A stretch of 64,000 bases of DNA. Source: Caenibius tardaugens NBRC 16725. GTDB taxonomy: Bacteria; Pseudomonadota; Alphaproteobacteria; Sphingomonadales; Sphingomonadaceae. Positions 17,529 to 25,469 of the stretch are shown in pieces (positions within the stretch are counted from its first letter, which is position 1; each line of letters begins with the position of its first letter). The notes beneath the pieces were generated by a model, which saw only the letters and a list, made by a program, of their open reading frames with translations, searched no databases and was not told the DNA's origin. The translations under genes were made by a program, and so were the position numbers. The stretch spans positions 558,001-622,000 of the forward strand of contig NZ_CP034179.1 in NCBI RefSeq assembly GCF_003860345.1, in the 5' to 3' direction.

Positions 17529-17568
17529 CGCAAAGAGATATAGATTATCTCATATCAATCATATTGCG
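17529..17568 (-). promoter_or_regulatory. candidate Lrp-type operator
   Basis: CGCAAA (17529-17534) and ATTGCG (17563-17568) form inverted half-sites with the same 40 bp span as at 10976. Further TGCGCA-like half-sites lie just before it (17503-17520). The site is upstream of the OYE operon start at 17382. The flank ATTGCGTATTTCC-CAGATACC closely matches the region at 8068-8091. Confidence 0.45.
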
Positions 17569-17600
17569 TATTTCCGCAGATACCAATCCGCCACGCAACA

Positions 17601-17630
17601 AGCCCGGAGACAGCAAAGCTGCCCCCGGGC
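17601..17630 (-). terminator. probable terminator of the ADH gene
   Basis: GCCCGG (17602-17607) pairs with CCGGGC (17625-17630), with an inner CAGC/GCTG pairing around an AAA loop. On the minus strand the stem is followed by TTGTTGCG. It lies 30 bp after the stop of the zinc-type dehydrogenase. Confidence 0.6.
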
Positions 17631-17660
17631 ATATGCACCTTTGAAAAAGGAGAAGTAACG

Positions 17661-18695
17661 TCAGGCGGCGGCGTGCTGCGGAATTTCCAGCATCACTTTC
17701 ACCGCTTCGGGCATACCCTGCTTTTCGAAAGCCTCGGCAATCTCGCTCAATTGATAGGAGTGCGAGATCAGGCTTTTGCGATCCACCTGCCCACGCTGCA
17801 TCATCTCCAGCGCCTCGACCAGTTCCTCGGGGGCATAGCCATTCGAACCGATGATCACCGGCTCCTTCTTGATGACATAGCTGAAATCGATCAGCATCTT
17901 GTCTTCGTAAGCCCCGAAACACACGATCCGCCCGCCGCGATTGGCAATGCAGCGCAGCGCGATTTCCAGCGGTGGCGGCCCCGGAATATGCGGAATATAC
18001 CCGGCACAATCGATCACCACGTCGATTTTGGCGGACTTGCCGCGATAATCGTCTTCTCCGCCACACAGGGCCACGGCGGCATCGAAGATATCGGCATTGC
18101 GCGGGTTGATCGTATCGCTCGCCCCGACGTCCAGCGCGGCCTGCAAGCGCACGTCCTGCACATCGATGGCGATCACCCTGCCCACATCCGGACATTTGGC
18201 GCGAATGGCCTGTATGACGCCAAGACCGATAATCCCGACGCCGAACACCATGACATTTTCGCCCGGCTTGATCTCCGCCTTGCGAACCATCTGCAACCCG
18301 TCCGCCATCGGTTCGGTAGTCGCCGCTTCTGCAAAGCTCACCCCTTCTGGGATGCGGACAAGCTGGAACGGGTTGACCGGCACTGTCACGAACTGCGCCA
18401 TGCCGCCGCCATAGCCGGTGACGCCAACGACCTTCTCGCCGACGGCCCAGCCTTCGACCCCTTCGCCCAGTTCCGCGATCCGCCCGGCGAATTCGTGACC
18501 AGGCACATCATAGCCTTCGGGCGTTTTGCGAACGAGCGAATGGCGATAGCTGTTGTTACGGTACATGTGCAGGTCCGATCCGCAAATGCCGCAAGCCTCC
18601 ACCGCGATCAGAACTTCCCCCGGCGCGGGCACAGGCCTGGTCGCGTCATCGCGGGCCTCGATCTTGCCGGGATCAATATAATTGGCTGATTGCAT
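17661..18695 (-). CDS. zinc-dependent alcohol dehydrogenase family protein
   Basis: A 344-residue medium-chain dehydrogenase of the threonine/sorbitol dehydrogenase type. Catalytic zinc ligands are visible in ACGICGSD and GHEFAG, and the Rossmann motif is VFGVGIIGLGV near 160-170. The usual four-cysteine structural zinc lobe is absent (the region reads KVVGVTGYGGG). I chose ATG 18695 because GGGAG lies 8 bases before it; a GTG 15 bases upstream is part of that ribosome site. It follows the LLM flavoenzyme gene by 26 bp, forming a two-gene operon. It likely oxidises an alcohol made by that monooxygenase branch. Confidence 0.9.
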   Translation of the reverse strand: MQSANYIDPGKIEARDDATRPVPAPGEVLIAVEACGICGSDLHMYRNNSYRHSLVRKTPEGYDVPGHEFAGRIAELGEGVEGWAVGEKVVGVTGYGGGMAQFVTVPVNPFQLVRIPEGVSFAEAATTEPMADGLQMVRKAEIKPGENVMVFGVGIIGLGVIQAIRAKCPDVGRVIAIDVQDVRLQAALDVGASDTINPRNADIFDAAVALCGGEDDYRGKSAKIDVVIDCAGYIPHIPGPPPLEIALRCIANRGGRIVCFGAYEDKMLIDFSYVIKKEPVIIGSNGYAPEELVEALEMMQRGQVDRKSLISHSYQLSEIAEAFEKQGMPEAVKVMLEIPQHAAA

Positions 18696-18721
18696 ATCGT
18701 TTTCTCCCACGTTGCCCGCAT

Positions 18722-19900
18722 TCAGCGGCGGGCAATCGCCACATCTGTTTCCGCCGGCGCCTGTGCGGCGTGTTTCTCGAAGGCCCGCTTGGTCGCCGTC
18801 TGGATAACTTCGATGAAACCATCGCGGTTTTCCCGCGCCCAGTCGTAGGAACGCTGGCGATTGCGATTGTCGCCGTTGATCGCAGGCAGGACATAACGGG
18901 CGATCATTTCCATCGAACGCTTCTTGTCGCGCGTATCCGCCCAGTTCTTGTCCAGCATCAACAGGCAGCCGAAATCCGGTACTTTCTGTTCAAGACGATG
19001 AACCTGCGCGATCGCATCATCCGGCGTACCCACCACGATTTCACCGGATTCGATCAGGTCTTCCAATGTCTTGTGCGCGGGTGAATCCGGCAATTGTTCC
19101 GACTGGTTCTTGATATAGAGCAGGTACCGTTCATAGCCTTCACGCACCTGATCCATCGCCTTGTCGCGCGTTTCCGCGATATGGATATCGGTAGCGCAGC
19201 GGATCGACGACGGGTCCATCGCCCGGCCTTCGCGCGCAGCGCCTTCGCAAGCGATCTTCCAGTTGGTCGACAGGGCATCGAAGCCCCCGTAGCTGGTGGA
19301 CGCAAGGCACAGCATCCCCGCCCCGTATTTCGCGGCCAGCGCACCGCCATTCGGCGAAAATGTGCTGGCGACGCACACTTCGATGTCCTGCTGAAACGGC
19401 AGCACCTGACAATGGGCATCCTTGAGATCGTACCATCCATCGTACTTTTCGGTCACCCATTCGCCGCGCAGCAGGCGCGAAATGACCGAAAGCCCGACGT
19501 CCAGTTTGTCGCGCGATTCCCGCGCATCCAGCCCCAGCATATGCGCATCGCTGACCAGCAGCCCCGGTCCCGCACCAAAAATGGTGCGTCCGAAAGTCAG
19601 ATGATCGAGTTGCGCAATGCGGTTCGCGGTCATCAAGGGGTTGTGATAGGGCAGCGAAACAACCCCCGTGCCGAGCTTGATCCGCTTGGTCCGTTGCGCG
19701 GCAGCGGCAATCATCAGTTCCGGCGAAGGGCTGTTTTCATAGCCACCCGTGTGATGTTCGCCGTACCAGAATTCATCGAAACCAATCTCGTCAGCGAATT
19801 GCGCGAGATCGAGATCGCGTTCGAACGTCAGTGTCGGATTTTCATCAAGCGGGTGAAACGGTGCGAGAAACATCCCGGCCCGCAGTTTGACCTTGCGCAT
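18722..19900 (-). CDS. LLM-class flavin monooxygenase, limonene 1,2-monooxygenase-like
   Basis: A 392-residue luciferase-like monooxygenase using reduced FMN and O2. The start of the protein (GMFLAPFHPLDENPTL then RDLDLAQFADEIGFDEFW and EHHTGGYE) is the pattern of the limonene 1,2-monooxygenase (LimB) group. Further family text is GTGVVSLPYHNPL and RTIFGAGPGLL. I chose ATG 19900 because GAGG lies 6-7 bases before it; ATG 19915 is possible. It is divergent from a TetR gene (20047), and a TACGTTA-TG-TAACGTA palindrome lies 38 bp upstream. Together with the epoxide hydrolase at 22423 it suggests epoxidation followed by hydrolysis. The exact substrate cannot be read from the sequence. Confidence 0.9.
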   Translation of the reverse strand: MRKVKLRAGMFLAPFHPLDENPTLTFERDLDLAQFADEIGFDEFWYGEHHTGGYENSPSPELMIAAAAQRTKRIKLGTGVVSLPYHNPLMTANRIAQLDHLTFGRTIFGAGPGLLVSDAHMLGLDARESRDKLDVGLSVISRLLRGEWVTEKYDGWYDLKDAHCQVLPFQQDIEVCVASTFSPNGGALAAKYGAGMLCLASTSYGGFDALSTNWKIACEGAAREGRAMDPSSIRCATDIHIAETRDKAMDQVREGYERYLLYIKNQSEQLPDSPAHKTLEDLIESGEIVVGTPDDAIAQVHRLEQKVPDFGCLLMLDKNWADTRDKKRSMEMIARYVLPAINGDNRNRQRSYDWARENRDGFIEVIQTATKRAFEKHAAQAPAETDVAIARR

Positions 19901-19937
19901 AGGCACCTCTTCCATGTGATTCTCTGGATTCAATAAA

Positions 19938-19953
19938 TACGTTATGTAACGTA
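19938..19953. promoter_or_regulatory. TetR-type operator between LLM and tetR genes
   Basis: TACGTTA (19938-19944) and TAACGTA (19947-19953) are perfect 7 bp inverted arms around TG. The site is 38 bp before the LLM start and about 94 bp before the divergent TetR start, the classic position for TetR control of both genes. Confidence 0.65.
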
Positions 19954-20046
19954 ATGGTATCGAATATACAACGGTTTCGTCACAGCATTTGTCACGCGCG
20001 TAAAAACGCTTAAGAATCGCACGCAAAGTGTACCAAGGAGAGGGCT

Positions 20047-20655
20047 TTGGCCAGCCACACCAGCGAAGAGACAGAAATACGGGCAGGCGTGGGTCGGCCA
20101 AGAAGCGGCGAAATTGACGAACAGATTGTCGCTGCCGCACGCGCGCTGCTGGCCGAAGGTGGGTACGAAGCCATGACCTTCGAAGCGATCGGCAAGCTCA
20201 CCGGCATTGGACGCCCCACGATCTACCGCCGGTGGCCCAGCAAGGCGCATCTCGCCGCGGCTATCGCGTACGGCAAGAACAGGCCCCTGCCCCGGACCGA
20301 TGGCGATCTGCGCATGCAGATCCAGGCACTGGTCGATCAGGTGGCGCGGCAATACAGCCATCCCGAAATTGCGGCTGCAGCGATCGGACTGATCAATACC
20401 TTCAACAGCGACGATGGCTTACGCAGCGAACTTCACAAACCGGCTGAAGATGATGCGCGCAGGCAAATGCACGAAATCGTGGCTGCGGGCAAAGCGGATG
20501 GCAGCGTTTGCCCCGATGCCGACGCCGATATCCTGTTCGATATGATCGTGGGCACGCTCATCTTCCGCATCATGTTCAGCTCGAAAGAAATACCTGCGGA
20601 TCACATCGGCAAGCTTGTCGACCATTTGTGTCGCGCACTCACCCAGCCAGCCTGA
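20047..20655 (+). CDS. TetR-family transcriptional regulator (TTG start)
   Basis: A 202-residue regulator. The N-terminal helix-turn-helix (EQIVAAARALLAEGGYEAMTF then IGKLTGIGRPTIYRRWPSK) is about residues 25-70, followed by a helical ligand domain. It starts with TTG at 20047, supported by AAGGAG (20035-20040) 6 bases upstream; the codon after it is GCC. The neighbouring tetR at 24649 uses the same unusual layout. It is divergent from the LLM/ADH operon and probably represses it through the palindrome at 19938-19953, with release by a pathway compound. It converges on the GMC gene with a 14 bp gap. Confidence 0.92.
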   Translation: MASHTSEETEIRAGVGRPRSGEIDEQIVAAARALLAEGGYEAMTFEAIGKLTGIGRPTIYRRWPSKAHLAAAIAYGKNRPLPRTDGDLRMQIQALVDQVARQYSHPEIAAAAIGLINTFNSDDGLRSELHKPAEDDARRQMHEIVAAGKADGSVCPDADADILFDMIVGTLIFRIMFSSKEIPADHIGKLVDHLCRALTQPA

Positions 20656-20669
20656 CGTCTGGGCACAAA

Positions 20670-22289
20670 CTAGAGCATCGCGGGCGGCAGCGGTTCGCGC
20701 CCAAGGATCATGTCGGCCGCCTTTTCCGCGATCATGATCGTGGGCGCATTGGTGTTGCCCGATACCACGCGCGGCATGACCGATGCGTCGACCACGCGCA
20801 GGTTTTCCACCCCGTGAACGCGCAGGCGGGCATCGACCACCGCATCGTTCCCCGCGCCCATGGCGCATGTCCCGGCGGCATGATGATCGTTGGTCAGTGT
20901 GGCGCGGATATAGGCGTCGAGCGCCGCATCATCGTCCATGTTGGCGACCGGGATGTCCGGGGTAACCCCGAATTCCTGGAACGCGGGCTGGCGATAGATC
21001 TCGATCGCCGTGCGCAAGGCTTCGCGCAGCCGCGCACGATCGCTCTCTTCGGCCAGATAGTTGGCGTCGATCACCGGGCGCGCGAGGGGGTCGGCTGACG
21101 CCAGCCGCAGTGCGCCACGGCTTTCCGGCACGGTCAATTCCATGCGGTTGACCATTCCATGTTCGCGGACCGGCATCGATGTCAGCGGATCGAGCCGGAT
21201 CGGCACGAACTGATATTTGATATCGGGGATGACCTGTTCGGGAACGGAGCAGACCATGCCCACCGCCTCGATCGAACAGTTGGCCATAAACCCCCGACGC
21301 CCGAACACGCCCTTTGCCAGTTCCTTCGCCGCGACCAACGGATTGAGCAGGCTGGAATAGCTGACCGGCGCCGTGCAGCGGGCATGTGCGGTCACGCTGG
21401 CATGGTCGTGCAGGTTCTTGCCCACCCCGGGCAGCGCAGCCACGGTGCGAATACCGTGCCGCGCCAGTTCCTGCCCATCGCCAATGCCGGACAGCATCAA
21501 CAGGTGCGGTGATTGGAACACCCCGGACGAGACGACCACTTCCCCGGCGGTGCAGACCAGCGCATCCTGCCCACGCGCCATCTCAACGCCGGTCGCACGC
21601 CCGTTTTCAATCACGATCCGCGTGACCTGAACGCCTGTCATGACTGTCAGATTGGGGCGCTGCTGCACAGGCTTGAGGTATGCCGACGCCGTGCTCCACC
21701 GCCGTCCGCGCCAGATGGTCGTTTCCGCCGGGCCGAACCCCAATCGGTTCGCTCCGTTGATATCCGGATTGTAAGGGTGCCCCGCCTCCACTGCCGCGTC
21801 GAGGAAGGCGCGCGCCAACGGGTGTTCCACCTGCACGCGCTTCACATGCAGCGGTCCACCCGTGCCGTGATAGGCATCGCCGCCTTCGCTATGATCTTCC
21901 GCCCGCTTGAAATAGGGCAGTACCTCGCGATAGCTCCACCCCGCATTGCCCATGGCGGACCAGCCGTCATAATCGGCGGCCGCCCCCCGACAATAGAGCA
22001 TGCCATTGGTCGAACTGGTTCCGCCCAGCACCTTGCCCCGCACATCGCGCATCACGCGCCCGTCCACATGCGGCTGCGGCACGGTGCTATAGACCCAGGA
22101 GAATTTGCCCGGGCCGTACATGGAATTGAAAAAGCCGGGAATATGGATCAGCGCGCTCTTATCCGCAGGTCCTGCCTCCAGCAGCAGGACCGCGATCGCC
22201 GGATCGCTGCTGAGCCGGTTGGCTAGGACGCATCCCGCAGAACCCGCCCCGATGACGATCACATCGAAATGGCGTTTTTCCTGCGACAT
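20670..22289 (-). CDS. GMC-family oxidoreductase (choline dehydrogenase-like)
   Basis: A 539-residue FAD enzyme of the glucose-methanol-choline family. The dinucleotide motif VIGAGSAGCVLANRL is at residues 11-25, the GMC signature GGTSSTNGMLYCRG follows near 85-98, and the C-terminal catalytic segments are NDHHAAGTCAMG and SGNTNAPTIMIAEKAA. Such enzymes oxidise alcohols with O2 or a membrane acceptor; sphingomonad relatives oxidise side-chain alcohols of lignin-derived and terpenoid molecules. No signal peptide is visible, so it is likely cytoplasmic. It is the last gene of a minus-strand run (PhyH, epoxide hydrolase, GMC), 133 bp after the hydrolase gene. Confidence 0.92.
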   Translation of the reverse strand: MSQEKRHFDVIVIGAGSAGCVLANRLSSDPAIAVLLLEAGPADKSALIHIPGFFNSMYGPGKFSWVYSTVPQPHVDGRVMRDVRGKVLGGTSSTNGMLYCRGAAADYDGWSAMGNAGWSYREVLPYFKRAEDHSEGGDAYHGTGGPLHVKRVQVEHPLARAFLDAAVEAGHPYNPDINGANRLGFGPAETTIWRGRRWSTASAYLKPVQQRPNLTVMTGVQVTRIVIENGRATGVEMARGQDALVCTAGEVVVSSGVFQSPHLLMLSGIGDGQELARHGIRTVAALPGVGKNLHDHASVTAHARCTAPVSYSSLLNPLVAAKELAKGVFGRRGFMANCSIEAVGMVCSVPEQVIPDIKYQFVPIRLDPLTSMPVREHGMVNRMELTVPESRGALRLASADPLARPVIDANYLAEESDRARLREALRTAIEIYRQPAFQEFGVTPDIPVANMDDDAALDAYIRATLTNDHHAAGTCAMGAGNDAVVDARLRVHGVENLRVVDASVMPRVVSGNTNAPTIMIAEKAADMILGREPLPPAML

Positions 22290-22422
22290 CTATCTCTCCG
22301 TTGCTTTGGCATGAAACCCGCGTTGGGCAGCCACTCCCCGTCCGCGCGCCTATGCGCCCTTGTCGGGCGTGGCGGTGGTATCGGCCCGTTCGGTTGCCGT
22401 AAAGACCCGGTGTCGCAACGTG

Positions 22423-23610
22423 TCAGCGCAAGGTGCGGAACGTCGCACGGATATCCTCTACCAGCACCTCGGGCTGCTCTGCCGCAGCGAAATGCCCGCC
22501 GGAAGGATGATCGGCGAGGTGGTGGACATTGTAGATCGGCACCAGCGCATCGCCGAACAGCCCCGCCCCATCCTTGCGGAACAGCGACACGCCGGATGGC
22601 GCTTCGACCATCGGCTGGCGATCGTGTGACGGGGTCCACCGATGCCGCCCTGCTTCCGCGTAATAGCGCACGGTGGTGCCGAAGCTCTCCGTCACCCAGT
22701 ACAGCGTGGCCTTGGTCAGAATATCGTCGCGCGAAAAGGCCCGTTCCACATCGCCATCGCAATCGCTCCACGCGCGCAGGCGTTCCAGCAGCCATGCCAG
22801 CATCCCGACCGGCGAATCGTGCATCGCATAGGCCAACGTCTGCGGATCGAGCATGTGGGTCGTCACATGGCTGGCAATCCGCCGTTCGACCGCAATGGCA
22901 TGCGCCGCCATATCAGCCGGCATCTTGTCCAACTGTCCGTCGAGCAGGGCATAGGGGCGATCGCTGGAAAACGCGCCAAGGGTCATCGGCGCGGAAACCT
23001 GAATGCCGATCAGGCTATCGGCATATTTGTGGCCCAGTTGCGTCGTCACCATGGCACCCCAATCCCCCCCTTGCGCGGCATAGCGGGGAAATCCCAGAAC
23101 CTGCGTCATCAGGGTTTGCCAGAGATCGGCTGTCGTCCAGAAGTTGAGCCCGGTCTTCCTCAGCGGGGTGGAAAAGCCGAAGCCGGGAAGCGACGGCACG
23201 ATCACTTCAAAGGCATCCGCAGGATCGCCACCGAACGCCGCCGGGTCGCTCAAAGGGCCGATAAGGTCGCGATAATCCCAGAAGGTCCACGGCCAGCCAT
23301 GCGTCAGGATCAGCGGAACGGGATTGGGGCCTTTCCCCGGTTGGCGAAGATAATGCACCGGCACATCGTCGATAACCACGCGATAATGATCGAACCTGTT
23401 CATTGCGGCCTGATGCGCAAACCAGTCGAATTCTTCCGCCCAGTATTCCACCAGCGGCCGCAAATAACCGGCGTTAACGCCGTATCCCCAATCGTCGTTG
23501 GCAAAATCGGCGGCCCAGCGCGTGCGCCGCAGACGGTCCCGCAAATCGTCAATCACCGCACCGGCGATATCCACCCGGAATGGCTGCGGTTGTGGCCCGG
23601 CACCTGTCAT
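22423..23610 (-). CDS. epoxide hydrolase (alpha/beta-hydrolase with EHN domain)
   Basis: A 395-residue epoxide hydrolase of the microsomal / juvenile-hormone type. The N-terminal EHN domain (about 5-110; DLRDRLRRTRWA, GVNAGYLRPLVEYW) is followed by the hydrolase fold. The oxyanion segment is HGWPWTFWDYRDLI and the nucleophile Asp is in GGDWGAMV. Two tyrosines of the lid and the catalytic His near HRWTPSHD/GGHFAAAEQPE are plausible but not certain. It hydrolyses epoxides to diols in the cytoplasm. It sits 65 bp after the PhyH-like gene and 133 bp before the GMC gene. With the LimB-like monooxygenase nearby this supports an epoxide intermediate. Confidence 0.92.
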   Translation of the reverse strand: MTGAGPQPQPFRVDIAGAVIDDLRDRLRRTRWAADFANDDWGYGVNAGYLRPLVEYWAEEFDWFAHQAAMNRFDHYRVVIDDVPVHYLRQPGKGPNPVPLILTHGWPWTFWDYRDLIGPLSDPAAFGGDPADAFEVIVPSLPGFGFSTPLRKTGLNFWTTADLWQTLMTQVLGFPRYAAQGGDWGAMVTTQLGHKYADSLIGIQVSAPMTLGAFSSDRPYALLDGQLDKMPADMAAHAIAVERRIASHVTTHMLDPQTLAYAMHDSPVGMLAWLLERLRAWSDCDGDVERAFSRDDILTKATLYWVTESFGTTVRYYAEAGRHRWTPSHDRQPMVEAPSGVSLFRKDGAGLFGDALVPIYNVHHLADHPSGGHFAAAEQPEVLVEDIRATFRTLR

Positions 23611-23675
23611 TGCGATCCTCTCCTTTGGGTATCGCAGACTATTGGCGCAATTTCCCGGCAGGCGATAGCCGGATC

Positions 23676-24545
23676 CTACAATCGCCCTTCCGCCATGAGA
23701 TCGAGCGGATTGCGCCAGTCAACAGCACCCAGAAAACCGCCGTTCACTTCGATCCCGTCGTGCAGCGCGTACCCCAGAATGGCTTGCTGATCGCGCGGCA
23801 GCGTCCGCACCAGATCGATCGGGGCAGTCAGATAATTGTTATCCTCGGTACGCAACCAGCCGAGGCAATAGCTCAAATGCATGCCCCGGCGGCGCTGATC
23901 CGTGGTGTTCTCGCCCCCGGCGTGCAGTGTGGAGCCCAGATAGAACGCGGCATCGCCCGGTTCCATCTCTGCCACGGCGATTTCGTGCGGCTGCGGCACG
24001 CGGTCCTTTTCCCATCTATGGCTGCCAGGCACAATCAGGGTTGCCCCCCGTTCCGCCGTGAACGGGCCGAGCGCAATCATCGTTGCGAATTCCAGCGGGA
24101 ACCCCAGTGGCGGAAGATAGGGCCAGATGCCATCGTCGCGATGGAATATCTGCTGTGCCGCCCCCGGCCAGCGATCCATCACATCGGCGAAATTCAACTG
24201 GTAGGTCGCGCAGTGCGGGCGCAAAATCCGTTCGCATTGCGCCATCAGCACAGGATGGCACAGGACATCGCGCCGAAACACGGCGGACTTGCCCGCCAGC
24301 CCGGCCAGATGGCGGGTCTGCGGACCGAAAAACTGCGTCACCGTGCCGTTCATGTAACTGCGCGCGACATCGTCCTCACCCGCAAAGTATCCGTCAATCT
24401 CAGCGTTGAACGCGTCGAGCGTGGCGCGATCCAGCATCGCGCGAACAATCACCACCCCATCGGCCAACATCCGTGCCGCAATCGCATCCGGATTATCGTG
24501 GGCGTGAAACCGGGCGATCTGCGCAGAGGAAATTTCTGTATTCAT
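23676..24545 (-). CDS. phytanoyl-CoA dioxygenase (PhyH) family protein
   Basis: A 289-residue Fe(II)/2-oxoglutarate dioxygenase of the PhyH family. Predicted iron ligands are His and Asp in IFHRDDGIWP and the distal His in GSTLHAGGENTTD, with Arg in the following RRRGMHLSY binding 2-oxoglutarate. Members hydroxylate CoA esters, halogenated or terpenoid compounds. I chose ATG 24545, with GGGAG 8-9 bases before it; the in-frame upstream 56 residues cross the promoter and are not native. It is the first gene of the PhyH-epoxide hydrolase-GMC operon and is divergent from tetR at 24649. Probably introduces a hydroxyl in the same pathway. Confidence 0.9.
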   Translation of the reverse strand: MNTEISSAQIARFHAHDNPDAIAARMLADGVVIVRAMLDRATLDAFNAEIDGYFAGEDDVARSYMNGTVTQFFGPQTRHLAGLAGKSAVFRRDVLCHPVLMAQCERILRPHCATYQLNFADVMDRWPGAAQQIFHRDDGIWPYLPPLGFPLEFATMIALGPFTAERGATLIVPGSHRWEKDRVPQPHEIAVAEMEPGDAAFYLGSTLHAGGENTTDQRRRGMHLSYCLGWLRTEDNNYLTAPIDLVRTLPRDQQAILGYALHDGIEVNGGFLGAVDWRNPLDLMAEGRL

Positions 24546-24572
24546 CAAACCATTCTCCCAAGATAGTTTCAC

Positions 24573-24594
24573 GGCATACCGGACGCTGTACGCC
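24573..24594. promoter_or_regulatory. imperfect palindrome between PhyH and tetR genes
   Basis: GGCATAC (24573-24579) and GTACGCC (24588-24594) are 7 bp arms with one mismatch and an 8 bp spacer. It lies 27 bp before the PhyH start and 54 bp before the divergent tetR start, so it may be that regulator's operator. Confidence 0.3.
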
Positions 24595-24648
24595 CTCGCA
24601 GGGGGGCAGAACCCGTCAGTCCGCAACGTGTCCTTGCAGGAGAGGATC

Positions 24649-25287
24649 TTGGCCAAAACGGCACTGTTTGAAGATCCGCGCACCGTACGCCTGATCCACC
24701 ATGCCGCGCGCATTTTTATCGAACGCAGCTATGAAGCCGCAACGGTCGAAGACATCGCGTCCGCAGCGGGCATGGGCAAGGCCAGCGTCTATCGCATGGT
24801 TGGCGACAAGGCCGCGCTGCTGAATGCCGTCATCGCGCACGCCACGCACCATATGCTCCTGGCCTGCAAGGTCGCCTTTGACCCCCAACGCCCCGCCGAA
24901 GACATGCTGACCGAATTTGCCGTGGGCTATATCACAGCCATGTATCGCCCATTTGCGGGTGGACTGCCGTTTTATCAGGTCGCCCGGCTGATGATTGCCA
25001 TGGGTTTCAGCCGCCCGGAAGTGATGCAGGATTTTATCGCGGCCTATCAGGCCGATGGGGTCGAACCGCTTGTCCGCTATCTGCAATGCCGCTCTGATGC
25101 GGGCGAACTCGCACCCACCGATCGGCGCGATGCCGTGACTTTCTTTCAGTTGATCTTCTACACCGATCAGGCCCTTGCCTATCATGAAACAGCGCCATCG
25201 CCCGAGGTGATTGTCGAAACCGCGCGCTATCGCGTGCGACGGTTCCTCTATGGATGCGCCCTCTCCGATCAGGCCAAAGCCGGATAA
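24649..25287 (+). CDS. TetR-family transcriptional regulator (TTG start)
   Basis: A 212-residue regulator with an N-terminal helix-turn-helix (RLIHHAARIFIERSYEAATV then ASAAGMGKASVYRMVGDKAAL) and a helical C-terminal effector domain. I chose TTG 24649 because AGGAGAGG (24638-24645) lies just before it and the leader mirrors that of tetR 20047; GTG 24628 in the same frame is the alternative and has no ribosome site. It is divergent from the PhyH operon and is likely its repressor. It is followed by an SDR gene on the same strand after 182 bp, so it may also control that gene. Confidence 0.9.
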   Translation: MAKTALFEDPRTVRLIHHAARIFIERSYEAATVEDIASAAGMGKASVYRMVGDKAALLNAVIAHATHHMLLACKVAFDPQRPAEDMLTEFAVGYITAMYRPFAGGLPFYQVARLMIAMGFSRPEVMQDFIAAYQADGVEPLVRYLQCRSDAGELAPTDRRDAVTFFQLIFYTDQALAYHETAPSPEVIVETARYRVRRFLYGCALSDQAKAG

Positions 25288-25393
25288 ATGGTCACTGCCC
25301 CTGCCATGACGGCCCCACGTCCTATGGCGACGTGCAAGGATACGCTGGTGGACACCCCGCACATGTGCAAACAATCACGCACGTGAACGCAAC

Positions 25394-25424
25394 GCTTTTT
25401 CCGGAATGCCGATCGGTAAAAAGC
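25394..25424. promoter_or_regulatory. inverted repeat upstream of the SDR gene
   Basis: GCTTTTTCCG (25394-25403) and CGGTAAAAAGC (25414-25424) form an almost perfect stem around 10 bases, 45-76 bp before the SDR start. It could be an operator for a neighbouring regulator or a weak terminator of the tetR gene. Confidence 0.4.
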
Positions 25425-25469
25425 TTGCCCGATGCCCGGCTTCCGCCATCCGCATAAGGAACCCATACC

